Assembly: GCF_022063185.1 (NCBI RefSeq)
Contig: NZ_CP091913.1
Coordinates: 3,918,001 to 3,982,000 of the forward strand
Source of the DNA: Nostoc sp. UHCC 0870
GTDB taxonomy: Bacteria > Cyanobacteriota > Cyanobacteriia > Cyanobacteriales > Nostocaceae
Direction: 5' to 3'
Length of the DNA: 64,000 nucleotides
The stretch's first letter is position 1, and the number at the start of each line of letters is the position of its first letter. The notes beneath the pieces were generated by a model that saw only the letters and a program-made list of their open reading frames with translations, searched no databases and was not told the origin of the DNA. Of the stretch, positions 35,608-45,380 are shown in pieces. The translations under genes and the position numbers were made by a program.

Positions 35608-35754
35608 CACCTGTCACCTGTCACCTGTCACCTGTCACCTATCACCTGTCACCTATCACCTGTCACCTATCACCTGTCACCTGTCACCTGTCACCTATCA
35701 CCTGTCACCTATCACCTGTCACCTGTCACCTGTCGCCTGTCACCTATCACCTAT
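35608..35754. repeat. Tandem heptamer array CACCT(G/A)T, 21 units
   Basis: Twenty-one contiguous 7-bp units, with one CGCCTGT variant. It is the inverse of the GGTGACA/GGTGATA array at 13228 and the GGTGACA/GGTTACA array at 46816. It lies upstream of both uppP (minus) and the DUF3120 gene (plus). The apparent 89-codon frame through it is an artefact of repeat sequence without stops on this strand. Confidence 0.95.
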
Positions 35755-35851
35755 CCCACGCAAAACCGTAGTAAAATAAAAATGCCCCAGGGGGGGATTT
35801 TGGCGTATGGTATTTTGGTTAATATAAAGTTTAGTAACAATTATTAAAATT

Positions 35852-36631
35852 TTGATTAATAATACTTTTTCCTCTTACACTACTTCGACCACAGCGATAA
35901 ATACAGAATTAAGCCCAAAAGAGACAGAACCAAGGGAGATTGAGGAATTAGAATCAACGCTACAAGCTTCGGCCTCTTTCCCCCTGGTTGTACCTAGGCG
36001 GCAAACTTGGTTAATATTTGCCGCCGCCGTGTTTTTAGTCTCAGTGCCAGTATTTATTGAAGCACCACTGGTGCGATCGCTGCCGGTTGTTAGTTTAGCT
36101 ATGACCGGATTTTGGGTATGGCTGAGTTTTAAATTAATGTCACGCCCTGCTACTTATCTTTGGGGCGATTTGCTCTTAGGCTTTAGCTGGAGTTGGTTAG
36201 CAGGGGGAATTTACTGGGGTTGGTTGCGTTTTGAGCCTCTATGGCATCTACCAGTAGAATCAATAGGTCTACCCTTTGCCTGTTGGTGTTTAGCTCGTAA
36301 TTGGGGCAAAGTTGGTAACTGGTTTTATTTAGGTTCTTTACTCGGTACAGTCTTAACAGATATTTACTTTTATTTAGTAGACTTAATACCCTATTGGCGG
36401 CAAATCATGCAGGTAGAACCCAGCAAGGTGTCACCGATTTTACAGGCTGCCGTTACACAAGTACAAACTCCTTGGGGTGTATCCTGGGCAATTATTTTAG
36501 CTATCGTCTTGCTAGTTGCAGGTGTCATCCCTTTAAGCCAAAAGCAGCGACACTTGTATGCTTTTGGTGGTGCAGTTTTAAGTACAATTTTGGTAGATAG
36601 TCTATTTCTTTTAGCAGCTTTGTCCGCCTAA
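35852..36631 (+). CDS. DUF3120 membrane protein
   Basis: 259 residues from a TTG start. A Thr/Ser/Glu-rich N-terminus (STTAINTELSPKETEPREIEE) is followed by about seven hydrophobic segments from residue 52 on. The match to the cyanobacterial DUF3120 family is by overall pattern (RQTWLIFAAAVFLVSVPVFIEAPLVR and FSWSWLAGGIYWGWLRFEP). Function unknown; conserved in cyanobacteria. The exact start is uncertain because the region upstream is repeat sequence. Confidence 0.8.
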   Translation: MINNTFSSYTTSTTAINTELSPKETEPREIEELESTLQASASFPLVVPRRQTWLIFAAAVFLVSVPVFIEAPLVRSLPVVSLAMTGFWVWLSFKLMSRPATYLWGDLLLGFSWSWLAGGIYWGWLRFEPLWHLPVESIGLPFACWCLARNWGKVGNWFYLGSLLGTVLTDIYFYLVDLIPYWRQIMQVEPSKVSPILQAAVTQVQTPWGVSWAIILAIVLLVAGVIPLSQKQRHLYAFGGAVLSTILVDSLFLLAALSA

Positions 36632-36930
36632 GAATAGGAAAATCGTTAACTATCCTTAAATAAACAGTATTTTCCCCTGTCTCTCTTCTCTTCCTGCTCC
36701 AGTATCTAGCCTAATTTATATTGCCAACCAAGTAGCAGCAAAGATTGTGGCCATTAATAAGCTGTATATTAGTTTCTGATGGCTGCTGTGTGTAGATTAA
36801 GCCATCAGTTTTTAGTCAACAGTTAATAATCGAGAGTCAATAGTCACAACTATGGATGATGGACTAGATATTGTTGGCAGCTGTGAGCTTAACGCTGTTA
36901 TTTCAGTTTGATGGAAAGAGGTAAAAAATC
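36632..36930. promoter_or_regulatory. psbU upstream region
   Basis: 299 bases without a gene. It presumably contains the psbU promoter; TAGTCAACAGTTAATAATCGAG and similar AT-rich runs are present but no box can be assigned. AAAGAGG stands before the psbU GTG. Confidence 0.35.
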
Positions 36931-37359
36931 GTGAAAGGATTGGCGCGTTTATTAACAGTATTTAGTTTGTTGCTTGGTTGTTGGGGATGGTTGGGAACAA
37001 CTCAGATTGCCCAAGCTGCCAATTTACAAAGTTTCGTTATGCCTCAAGTCCCAGTTTTAGCCGTAGAACGGACGAATAAAGCAGACAACAAACTAGGAAC
37101 AGAGTTCGGTAAAAAAGTTGATTTGAATAATACCAACGTCAGAGCTTTTCAACAATATCCAGGTTTATACCCCACTCTGGCGAAAAAAATCATCAAGAAT
37201 GCTCCTTACTCTAAAGTAGAGGATATCTTGGATTTGCCTGGATTGAGCGATCGCCAAAAGCAATTGCTGCAAGCTAATTTTGATAACTTCACTGTGACAG
37301 AACTAGAATCTGTCTTCAATGAAGGCGATGATCGCTTTAACAACGGTATCTACAGATAA
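36931..37359 (+). CDS. psbU: PsbU, photosystem II extrinsic protein
   Basis: 142 residues with a GTG start preceded by AAAGAGG. Signal peptide 1-29 ([23 protein letters not shown]), so the mature protein goes to the thylakoid lumen. Mature domain with helix-hairpin-helix-like repeats ([43 protein letters not shown]), as in PsbU. It stabilises the Mn4CaO5 cluster and chloride/calcium retention with PsbO and PsbV. Length is normal; followed by a clear terminator. Confidence 0.97.
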   Translation: MKGLARLLTVFSLLLGCWGWLGTTQIAQAANLQSFVMPQVPVLAVERTNKADNKLGTEFGKKVDLNNTNVRAFQQYPGLYPTLAKKIIKNAPYSKVEDILDLPGLSDRQKQLLQANFDNFTVTELESVFNEGDDRFNNGIYR

Positions 37360-37383
37360 CTTTTTGTGTAGTTACTGTCAAGA

Positions 37384-37426
37384 AGACTCACCCACTCTCT
37401 ATCCCAGGGGGTGGGAGTCTTATTAT
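37384..37426 (+). terminator. psbU terminator
   Basis: Inverted repeat AAGACTCACCCAC (from 37384) and GTGGGAGTCTT (to 37422) with one bulged base, followed by ATTATT. It lies 25 bases after the psbU stop. Confidence 0.75.
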
Positions 37427-37461
37427 GTGATCAGGGAATAAGTTACTAATTCGTAATTCGT

Positions 37462-37489
37462 AATGGACTAACGTCCCGCTCCGCTAACG
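37462..37489 (+). repeat. Dispersed 28-bp repeat, copy 2
   Basis: Identical to the 28-base sequence at 23496-23523. It is flanked here by TAATTCGTAAT repeats between psbU and nadB. Confidence 0.8.
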
Positions 37490-37577
37490 TAATTCGTAAT
37501 TAAGATTGGGTATTCCGTCCCCAGTCCCCAGTCCCCAATCCCCAGTCCCCAATCCCCAGTCCCCCAATTCCCCAACC

Positions 37578-39251
37578 TTGGAAATAGACATCCCTAGCCA
37601 ATTTGACGTTTTAGTAGTCGGTGCTGGTGCAGCTGGACTTTATACAGCTTTGTGTCTGCCAGAATCTTTGCGTGTCGGCTTGATTACTAAAGAAACAGTT
37701 TCTCTCTCAGCCAGTGATTGGGCGCAAGGTGGTATAGCCGCCGCGATCGCGCCTGATGATTCTCCTGCCCTTCATATTGAAGATACACTCCAAGCAGGCG
37801 CAGGTTTATGTGATGTGGAAGCTGTAGAGTTCCTCGCCCAACACGCCCCTAGTTGTATTCAATCTTTGGTAAACTTGGGGGTAGCTTTTGACCGTCACGG
37901 GCAAGCCCAAGCTTTAGCATTAACTTTAGAAGCAGCCCACTCTCGTCACCGGGTTCTTCATGCTGCTGACACCACCGGTAGAGAAGTGACAACTACTCTC
38001 ACCGCCCAAGTATTGCGTCGTCCAAATATTCAAGTAATTCAGCAAGCTTTAGCTTTGAGTCTGTGGCTAGAACCTGAAAGTGGTAAGTGTCAGGGAATTA
38101 GTCTGTTTTATCAAGGTGAAATTCGCCCCATCAAAGCTAGGGCTGTGGTACTAGCTACAGGTGGCGGCGGCCAGGTATTTGCCCAAACTACTAACCCAGC
38201 CGTCAGTACCGGCGATGGAGTGGCGATCGCTTGGCGGGTGGGAGCAATTCTCCGCGATTTGGAATTTGTCCAATTTCACCCCACGGCTTTAACTAAACCC
38301 GGACGTTTCCTGATTAGTGAAGCTGTCCGTGGGGAAGGCGCACACCTAATTGATGATGAAGGACGGCGGTTTGCTTTTGACTATCACCCCTCTGGTGAAC
38401 TTGCACCCAGAGATATAGTCAGTCGAGCCATTTTCAGCCATCTGCAACGTACCGCCGTTGATCTGGCTACGGCTAATGTGTGGTTAGATATGCGCCCTAT
38501 CCCCCCTGACAAAATTCGCCAGCGTTTTCCCAACATTCTCAAAGTTTGTCAGCATTGGGGGATTGATGTCTTTCATCAACCCATCCCCGTCGCCCCAGCC
38601 GCCCATTATTGGATGGGTGGAATTGCCACTGATTTAATGAATCGTACCAATATACCGGGATTATACGCAGTGGGAGAAACTGCCAGTACAGGGGTACACG
38701 GGGCTAACCGCCTAGCGAGTAATTCCCTGCTGGAATGTATTGTTTTTGGCGCACAGTTGGCACAAATCCAACTTCCTGATTGGGAAGATTCACAATTACC
38801 AGCATTACCAGCACGGGAATTTAATACTGATCTTCAGGAATGGCAAAACCAACAAACACAGCTAGCCACCATCAGGGAAAAATTGCCCCGTCTAGTTTGG
38901 CAAAGTGCCGGCATTTGTCGGGAAGAGTCAAGTTTATTAAGTGCGATCGCTACGGTAGAATCTTGGCGGCAAGATTTCGCGGCTTTACCTTTGAGTCAAT
39001 TCTTGCTGGCGTTACATCCCAACGAACCCGTGAAATTCCATTTTCCCGACGTTGATCAACAAGTTCGATTATGGTCAGAAACTGGCAATTTACTAGATGT
39101 AGCTTATCTCATCCTCAAAAGTGCTGCCTTTAGAACTGAAAGCCGGGGTGGACATTATCGCTTAGACTACCCCCACCCCAATCCTGATTGGCAAATTCAC
39201 ACTTTAGTACATAAGTACCTATGGAGTAAATCGCCCATCGTCAAATCTTAA
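37578..39251 (+). CDS. nadB: L-aspartate oxidase
   Basis: 557 residues from TTG 37578 (MEIDIPSQFDVLVVGAGAAG). An upstream start at 37506 would add 24 residues of repeat-encoded SPVPSPQSP and is rejected. FAD-binding GAGAAG, the SDWAQGGIAAA block, HRVLHAADTTGRE and the C-terminal succinate-dehydrogenase-like domain with GVHGANRLASNSLLECIVFG are all present. It oxidises aspartate to iminoaspartate, the first step of NAD synthesis with NadA. Monocistronic, no partner genes nearby. Confidence 0.95.
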   Translation: MEIDIPSQFDVLVVGAGAAGLYTALCLPESLRVGLITKETVSLSASDWAQGGIAAAIAPDDSPALHIEDTLQAGAGLCDVEAVEFLAQHAPSCIQSLVNLGVAFDRHGQAQALALTLEAAHSRHRVLHAADTTGREVTTTLTAQVLRRPNIQVIQQALALSLWLEPESGKCQGISLFYQGEIRPIKARAVVLATGGGGQVFAQTTNPAVSTGDGVAIAWRVGAILRDLEFVQFHPTALTKPGRFLISEAVRGEGAHLIDDEGRRFAFDYHPSGELAPRDIVSRAIFSHLQRTAVDLATANVWLDMRPIPPDKIRQRFPNILKVCQHWGIDVFHQPIPVAPAAHYWMGGIATDLMNRTNIPGLYAVGETASTGVHGANRLASNSLLECIVFGAQLAQIQLPDWEDSQLPALPAREFNTDLQEWQNQQTQLATIREKLPRLVWQSAGICREESSLLSAIATVESWRQDFAALPLSQFLLALHPNEPVKFHFPDVDQQVRLWSETGNLLDVAYLILKSAAFRTESRGGHYRLDYPHPNPDWQIHTLVHKYLWSKSPIVKS

Positions 39252-39446
39252 ATCTTTCTTAAGTAAATTCTACTAAGTGCTTTCATTGACTATACTCTTT
39301 TAAAAAGAGCAAGTAGAAATACTGAATGTTCTCTAAACCTAACATACCCTAGCTTTTGTGTTGGAACAAGATAATTTTGTCGCAAGAACCACCTTGTGAC
39401 TAATCTTTATTTGTTTGTACATTCCAAATTTGTCCAAAAAAAAGAT

Positions 39447-39683
39447 TTAACGAGTACCACTCCCATATTCGCTGTCTGGCCCTCCATAATTTGGCGGGAC
39501 GTAAGTGTTAACTAAATCTTTTGGCTCATCTTCACGAGCTGTTGTAGCCTTACTAGCAGGATGATTAGAAGCAAGATTTGGTAAATGATGGAGAGTAGCT
39601 GTAGCGTCAGCAACCTTTGGTATTACCAAAAAAGCACTGAGACAGAACATCACAGCACTGATGATTTGCAATTTTGTCGTCAT
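39447..39683 (-). CDS. Hypothetical small secreted protein
   Basis: 78 residues. N-terminal signal segment (LQIISAVMFCLSAFLVIPKVADA), then a hydrophilic tail with DLVNTYVPPNYGGPDSEYGSGTR. The tail pattern (VPPNYGGPDSE.GSGTR) recurs in small secreted cyanobacterial proteins as far as I recall. Function unknown. The ATG and a leader region of AT-rich sequence suggest a free-standing gene. Confidence 0.7.
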   Translation of the reverse strand: MTTKLQIISAVMFCLSAFLVIPKVADATATLHHLPNLASNHPASKATTAREDEPKDLVNTYVPPNYGGPDSEYGSGTR

Positions 39684-40295
39684 AGGTTTTTGTAAACGGA
39701 AGATATTGTGAATTTATTGAGGCTGTTTTGTTAAATACAGGAAACTGAATTACTTTTCCAAAAAGACAATTTTGGTAAATTTATTGCGTTTCCACTGAAA
39801 AATAACTACTTAACTGACAAGTATCTAGTAATAAAGGTCATCCGAAATACGGATTTTAGTCTTCAAACAAGCTTGACAATTAAGAAATACAACTTAAGGC
39901 AAGTGCTTAACATCACTCTAAAGTTAGAAGTAATTCTCTGCCTAAAGTTATATATGTTCATTAAGTACCACAAAAGAATTATCTACGCCATATTTATTTA
40001 ATAAAATCTTAAGATTTTCATGTGTAAATACTCACATAAATCAGTATTTATCCTGTAAAATCACTTAGAAAAATTTGCACTACTGATAGTATATTTCTAT
40101 AAAAATTAGGCAACTCTGGGTAGTAGAGTAGCTCTTTTGTAAATTTTTCATGAATTTTTATTCATAAAAGTTACTGAAACTTCAAAAATGAATTTCCCCA
40201 CTCCCCACTCACCACTCACTACTCACCACTCCCCACTTACTACTCACTACTCCTCACTCAGCACTCAGCACTCAGCACTCCTCACTCAGCACTCC
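39684..40295. other. Long AT-rich intergenic region ending in CACTCA repeats
   Basis: No gene recognised. The first 500 bases are AT-rich and hold the promoter of the small secreted protein gene. From about 40197 to 40292 it is a low-complexity array of CACTCACCACTC and CACTCAGCACTCAG type on the + strand, the inverse of the GAGTGCTGAGTAGTGAG array after mutT. Confidence 0.7.
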
Positions 40296-42590
40296 CTAAG
40301 AAAATTCATAGCAATTTTTCCCCAGGTTCTTAGCACGATACATAGCAGCATCTGCTTGTTTCAGCAATGTATCCGCATCTTGTCCGGTTATGGGGTAAAT
40401 ACTGATGCCGATACTAGCGGAAACTTTAGTAGTATATCCAGCTAAAACGATTGGTTCAGTGATACTAACTAAAATTTTATCAGCGACTTTAGCCGCTACT
40501 TGCTGATTAGGTATCGCGCGTAAAAGCACTGTAAACTCATCGCCACCCAAGCGAGAAACAGTATCACTAGCACGTAGAGAATTGCTTAATCGCTGACCAA
40601 TAATTACTAACAGGCGATCGCCCATTTCATGACCTAGGGTATCGTTAACTTGCTTAAAACCATCCAGGTCAATAAACAGTATCCCCAGTAATAAATGATT
40701 ATTGTGCGCCCAGTCGATAGATTCTTGCAGTTGTTCAGCGAAAAATTTACGATTAGGTAGCCCGGTCAGAGAGTCATGATAGGCTAAATAACGCAAACGG
40801 TCTTCTTTGAGTTTAAGTTCACTATTAGAGCGATACAACTCAGCCGCAGTCCGGCGGAGTTCATCTTCCATCAACTTGCGCTGTGTAATATCTCGAATCA
40901 CCCCTACTAAAAAGAAGTTTCCAGCTGCATCTTTATGGAGCGATCGCTTAGTAGCAATTAGGTGAGTCTTCCCATAAGCATCAGTAAATTCTTCTTCATT
41001 TTCCTGGGGTAGCTGTGTCAATAAAACTAACTCATCTTGCTCACGGAAGACATCAGCTTCATGTTTCGGGAAAAAATCAACATCAGACTGATCAATCAGC
41101 ACAGTATCAGGATGACCAATAAATTCACAATAAGCTTGATTTAACACAATCCACTGACGTTGCTCATTTTTCACGAAAATGGGGTCAGCGATCGTATTGA
41201 TGACTTGCTGTAAAAACTCTCTAGAGCGTTTCAACTCTTCCTGCATATAAGCCAAATGATAAGTTATCCAGATGACTGAACCACTAAATGTCATTAGTGG
41301 CGGAATCAGTGGTATCCACCAACCGGACAAGAAAGCTAGATATGCACCTATGATCAGCACCAAAAAAGAAAGTATCACACTGACAGCACTTTTCATGTAA
41401 GTGAAATACAAAACTACACTACCCGCATTCTTGCTAATAGGAAGATTGCGAATAAGCTTACTCCACTGATCTGCAAATTTCTGGAAAAATCTAGGTAGAG
41501 GCCGCCGGATTCGCCATTTAGTTGCAGTTCCGATATAAGACCAAGCAAAAATCCACAAATATTCCCAAAAGTCTGGCCAGACTTTTAATAATGGTCTTCC
41601 ATCTAAAGCTGCTGAGATTAATTGATCAACAAAATAGGCTTGCAATACAATCCCAGGTATAGGCTTTGCTCCTGTCATCAGCCCATTAGAATAGGGAATA
41701 AATACAACTTCCTGAAGACTAGAAGCAGTAGAGCCAATTAAAACAATCCGATCCTTAATCAAGCTAATTGGCACTCGATTATCTAACACATCTGCCATAC
41801 TAACTTGGCGATAACCACAGTTTTTTTCCGGCGTATTATCACAACCAGGTTTGGGAAAATTTGATAAAATTTGATAGCCTTTGGCATCCGCTCTCACATA
41901 AGCACCATCATTCTCTTGAAAGCGGTGAAATACTTTCTTCCCTAACTGTAAATACTTCGGGTTACTAGCTGCACCCTGGGGAACAATACCCTCTGATTTT
42001 AAATACAACAATGCTAGTTTTAAAGCAAAGCTTTCGTGTAAATTATCGCCAATATGCCAATACAACAAACTCCGACGTACTTTGCCATCAGGGTCATACA
42101 GTATATTGTTAAAGCCTACCTGTTGACGATTTAATTCTGGTGGAGGTAAAACAGTCTGTTTACCGTTAGGTGATAGCAGTTCAATACCAATTAAATTTGG
42201 CATTGATTTATATGCTTCAACTAAAGCTGCATGACCATCTTTTATCGGCACATCCCGATAGATATCTAAACCAATAGCACGGGGTTGATGAGCTTGTAGT
42301 TTTTGCAATAATTCAGCAATCACACCATCTGCAATGGGGAATCCTTCGCGTAAAGAAGCTTCATCAATGGTGACTATCGTAATTCGATGATTGGGAGGCT
42401 CATATGGACGTAACTGAAAAAATTGATCTAATACCGCTAACTCTAAGGATTGTAATAATCCCAAATAGCGTAAACATAAGACTAAAATGACAACGCCAGA
42501 GGTAATAATTAATTCTTTATTGACTCTACTAAGCGATGCTTTCAGCCCCAAAATTAATTTTACGAGACGCTTCCTGAGTTTCTGACTCAT
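40296..42590 (-). CDS. CHASE2-PAS-GGDEF membrane diguanylate cyclase
   Basis: 764 residues. One N-terminal helix (ITSGVVILVLCLRYLGLL), then an extracytoplasmic CHASE2 domain (RPYEPPNHRITIVTIDEASL ... GYRQVSMADVLDN), then two or three helices around 345-440 and a PAS domain about 465-585. The GGDEF domain has SRLGGDEF intact and RASD five residues upstream, a product-inhibition I-site. It should make c-di-GMP in response to an external signal. Together with the REC-EAL gene at 23541 it shows opposing c-di-GMP activities in this window, though the two genes are 16 kb apart. Confidence 0.94.
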   Translation of the reverse strand: MSQKLRKRLVKLILGLKASLSRVNKELIITSGVVILVLCLRYLGLLQSLELAVLDQFFQLRPYEPPNHRITIVTIDEASLREGFPIADGVIAELLQKLQAHQPRAIGLDIYRDVPIKDGHAALVEAYKSMPNLIGIELLSPNGKQTVLPPPELNRQQVGFNNILYDPDGKVRRSLLYWHIGDNLHESFALKLALLYLKSEGIVPQGAASNPKYLQLGKKVFHRFQENDGAYVRADAKGYQILSNFPKPGCDNTPEKNCGYRQVSMADVLDNRVPISLIKDRIVLIGSTASSLQEVVFIPYSNGLMTGAKPIPGIVLQAYFVDQLISAALDGRPLLKVWPDFWEYLWIFAWSYIGTATKWRIRRPLPRFFQKFADQWSKLIRNLPISKNAGSVVLYFTYMKSAVSVILSFLVLIIGAYLAFLSGWWIPLIPPLMTFSGSVIWITYHLAYMQEELKRSREFLQQVINTIADPIFVKNEQRQWIVLNQAYCEFIGHPDTVLIDQSDVDFFPKHEADVFREQDELVLLTQLPQENEEEFTDAYGKTHLIATKRSLHKDAAGNFFLVGVIRDITQRKLMEDELRRTAAELYRSNSELKLKEDRLRYLAYHDSLTGLPNRKFFAEQLQESIDWAHNNHLLLGILFIDLDGFKQVNDTLGHEMGDRLLVIIGQRLSNSLRASDTVSRLGGDEFTVLLRAIPNQQVAAKVADKILVSITEPIVLAGYTTKVSASIGISIYPITGQDADTLLKQADAAMYRAKNLGKNCYEFS

Positions 42591-42659
42591 TCCCCTTACC
42601 CACTGAACAATTCAAAATTCAAAATTCAATACATTAAAACCTATAATTTACGATAATTC

Positions 42660-42692
42660 AGAACCCCGATTTCTTTGAGAAATCGGGGTTCT
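42660..42692. repeat. Perfect 15-bp-arm palindrome AGAACCCCGATTTCT
   Basis: AGAACCCCGATTTCT and its exact complement with a TTG loop between the VKOR end and the cyclase start. A relative with GCTTTCTT arms lies at 50548-50580. No T-run follows on the strand of the VKOR gene, so it looks like a dispersed palindromic repeat that may also work as a terminator. Confidence 0.85.
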
Positions 42693-42729
42693 TGGCTCTC
42701 ACGAGGAATTTAGGATAAAGATGGCGATA

Positions 42730-43725
42730 TTATCTAAAGTATTTGAAGTTACTCAGACCTGTATAACCTGTCACCTTGGCTAGTTCTGAGAGGTCTTGGA
42801 CTCCACTGTAAGGTTTACCGTTGATAATCCAAGTGGGGAAGCCTGTGATCTGTGCAGCTTTACACAATTCAGGTTTACTATTAGGGCTATCAGGAGCGCA
42901 TTCTACCTTGACCTGATTCTCTTTGAGGATATCGTAAGCTTCTTTGCCAAACAACTGTTTTTGGTCATGACAGTGAGGACACCAATAAGCTACATACTCT
43001 TTAGCACCTACCTGAACTAAGTGGCGTGCTAAAGCAATTTCTGCCTCACCAGAAGTAGTAGTGATTTCCCAACCGAATTTAGGGTCAGGCTTGCTCTGGG
43101 GAACAAAGGGGGCAAGTCTTCCAGGCGGTACACTAACTTGAGCATTGGGGGTCTGAGGATTGGTATTGATATCTTGATAAACAATCAAAGTAGCAATTAT
43201 TGTCACCATCCCGACAATTAGCGCAGTCAATAAGATTTGTCCGATGTCCTCCCAGGTGCGACCAATAATAGTCACTACCAAAAGACTAAGGGAGAACAAC
43301 GCCGAGGTAATGCAATAAGGACAAACAGCTTTTAGTTGAAAGGCTAGTACATACATTAAGTAGCCACTAAAAACAGACATGGCGATCGCGCCTACCAACA
43401 GTAACCACCAAGTCAAGTTTTCTAGTTGTTTGGGGCCTTTGTTTTCGGTTGTTTTTAAAACCACAGGTGCTAAAGCCAAAACCAGCATACCGATGTAGGC
43501 GAAAAGCCCAAATAAGGCGAGTGGTTGTCCGAAAACTGTTCCCCAAGGGCTAGCAAGTACATCAGTACAACCCTTACCAACAGCATCTACTGGACAAGTA
43601 ACAGTACGTCCGGTTAACTTTTCGATAGTTAAATAGCCAGTATTCAAAGCACCAAGTCCAGCGATCGCGGCAATTATTATCCGTGACCACTTATGAATCC
43701 AGGGAGTAGAACGGCGGCGAATCAT
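42730..43725 (-). CDS. Vitamin K epoxide reductase-thioredoxin fusion (disulfide-forming)
   Basis: 331 residues. N-terminal VKOR domain with about five helices; Cys pair CPYC in KAVCPYCITSALF and upstream loop cysteines (VTCPVDAVGKGCTDVLAS). The C-terminal thioredoxin-like domain (about 235-331) has CPHC in AYWCPHCHDQKQLFG and a cis-Pro region GFPTWIING. Such fusions oxidise cysteines in exported and thylakoid lumen proteins in cyanobacteria. All redox motifs are intact. Gene has its own ATG and is followed by the palindrome at 42660. Confidence 0.94.
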   Translation of the reverse strand: MIRRRSTPWIHKWSRIIIAAIAGLGALNTGYLTIEKLTGRTVTCPVDAVGKGCTDVLASPWGTVFGQPLALFGLFAYIGMLVLALAPVVLKTTENKGPKQLENLTWWLLLVGAIAMSVFSGYLMYVLAFQLKAVCPYCITSALFSLSLLVVTIIGRTWEDIGQILLTALIVGMVTIIATLIVYQDINTNPQTPNAQVSVPPGRLAPFVPQSKPDPKFGWEITTTSGEAEIALARHLVQVGAKEYVAYWCPHCHDQKQLFGKEAYDILKENQVKVECAPDSPNSKPELCKAAQITGFPTWIINGKPYSGVQDLSELAKVTGYTGLSNFKYFR

Positions 43726-43805
43726 AAACTGTGAATGGGGGATTGGGGATTGGGGATTGGGGATTGGGAATTGGGGACAATTATCTACTCCCTACTTCCT
43801 AATTT

Positions 43806-44660
43806 TTAAGAATGTAACTTTACTTGTTTTGCTGATTTGCTGTCACTGTCACTTTTGGAGTTCCAACTCCGACGAGCAGCTTCCACAAATTGACTGACGC
43901 GAATGGGGTCAATTGGTTGCTCAATCCGACCTTGGCGTTTTAATGAACTAGAAACAATTACACCATTAGCGGCCTGCAACAGTGTAGCAACATTTTCCCA
44001 ATTTGCCCCACTGCCAATAAATACCGGCGTATCATTAGCTGCACTACAGGCCAGTTCTAAATCTTCTTGGTTGGGGGGACTACCCGTAGCCCAACCCGAT
44101 AAAATCACTGCATCTGCCAAACCACGCTCAATGGTGTCTTTGACAGCAACAGTGAGATTGGGGGAACTCAGGGGACGGGCGTGTTTTACTAAAACATCCG
44201 CCAGAATTTTGACATCAGTACCTAACTCTCGACGATAGCGGAGTAATTGATGGGCTTCCCCTTCAATTAATCCTTGGTCGGTAGCCATTACCCCTGTCAA
44301 AACATTCACACGGATAAATTGCGCCCCTACACAACTAGCGATCGCCATTCCACTATGACCATCGTTTCGCAAAACATTGATCCCTACAGGCAACATCACC
44401 AAATTCTGGATACGCTGCACTACTATAGTCATGGCACTCACAACGGCTGGATCGACATGATTTTTAGTGAACGGTGCATCGAAAAAATTTTCTACAATAA
44501 TACCGTCAACTCCGCCACTGGCCAGAGCCGTTGCTTCTTGTTCGGCGCGGTCAATCACTGCTTTGAGGCTACCTCCCCAACGAGGTGAAGTCGGGAGGGG
44601 TAGCAAGTGTACTACGCCAATAATTGGTGTTCGAGTTTTAAATAGCTTTACTAAGTCCAC
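43806..44660 (-). CDS. btpA: BtpA-family photosystem I biogenesis protein
   Basis: 284 residues from GTG 44660 (VDLVKLFKTRTPIIGVVHLL). A start at 44732 would add a repeat-derived peptide (SYAPFPIPDALT) and is rejected. TIM-barrel-like core with GGVDGIIVENFFDAPF, GAQFIRVNVLTGVMATDQGLIEG, LADAVILSGWATGSPP and FIGSGANWENV, all matching BtpA. The protein stabilises the PsaA/PsaB core of photosystem I in Synechocystis. Tail 'KLHS' is unusual but common in the family. Confidence 0.93.
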   Translation of the reverse strand: MDLVKLFKTRTPIIGVVHLLPLPTSPRWGGSLKAVIDRAEQEATALASGGVDGIIVENFFDAPFTKNHVDPAVVSAMTIVVQRIQNLVMLPVGINVLRNDGHSGMAIASCVGAQFIRVNVLTGVMATDQGLIEGEAHQLLRYRRELGTDVKILADVLVKHARPLSSPNLTVAVKDTIERGLADAVILSGWATGSPPNQEDLELACSAANDTPVFIGSGANWENVATLLQAANGVIVSSSLKRQGRIEQPIDPIRVSQFVEAARRSWNSKSDSDSKSAKQVKLHS

Positions 44661-44732
44661 GTCTTTTACTATTGTGAGGGCATCAGGTATTGGGAATGGG
44701 GCATAGGACATGGGGCATAGGACATGGGGCAT

Positions 44733-45380
44733 TTAGTTGCTCTTCTCTGCTCCTCTGCTTCCTTGTCTCCCTTCCAAATCTTTTTGAATTTTGCGAAAAG
44801 TTCTGTAGGCGGGTTTCCCGCCGTAGGAACGCCACTTGCTACAAGCCGGGAAACCCGTCCAACGCAGTGGCTCAACTTTTCAAGAAGAATTTTGAATTTT
44901 GAATTGATTCGTCCCCAATCCCTTCTTATCATTAAAGTCTGTTTTATTTTGCTTGTTTTACTGCTTCCACCTGAAGATAGAATTTAGCGTAAAACTTACC
45001 ATAAGATATGTTAAGATAAAACCTGGCTATAAGAGGAGTTTGCCACTCACAACACGCAAGGCAGCTTCCCTTGGTTAGGCACTTTGCCAGCGCATCGTCG
45101 TGGGCATAGCCTGGACATTAGGGTAGCATTATTGCTTCATTGGGCGTAGTCGCGAATGCGATTTCCCTGAGGGTAGCGACTTCTCATAAACAGCCCTTTG
45201 GGCGGCTTCCCGATGGGTAAATTAACAACGCACACGCTGCGGTAGTGTAAAATACCAACAGGCGATTTGTTAAAAAAGATTACAAGTGTCAAATGTACCC
45301 AAAGACACTTAATTTTTACCTGGGAAACAGACTAATAAAAACATCATAACATGACCTGAAGATAACTAAGGTCATAGGTT
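44733..45380. other. Repeat-rich intergenic region upstream of rimO
   Basis: No gene recognised across about 650 bases. It includes low-complexity CATAGGACATGGGG (44700-44732), an imperfect palindrome around GGCGGGTTTCCCGCC (44811-44825) with a related GGGAAACCCG (44849-44858), and AT-rich TTTTGAATTTTGAATTG (44889-44905). A stretch with HIP-like and hairpin-like fragments from 45050 to 45260 looks like debris of dispersed repeats. No open frame above about 70 codons here is convincing. Confidence 0.55.

Noticed and set aside
35578-35847. 89-codon frame rich in [11 protein letters not shown]
   Set aside because: It is a translation of the CACCTGT heptamer array, which has no stops on this strand; no conserved protein features.
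37506-37577. N-terminal extension of nadB
   Set aside because: The extra 24 residues (SPVPSPQSP...) are encoded by a CCCCAGTCCCC repeat; TTG 37578 gives the normal family start.
44661-44732. N-terminal extension of btpA
   Set aside because: Encoded by repeat sequence; the GTG at 44660 fits the family start VDLVKLF.
44733-45380. tRNA or rRNA gene
   Set aside because: No T-loop sequence (GTTCGAATC type) or cloverleaf could be drawn here or elsewhere in the window.
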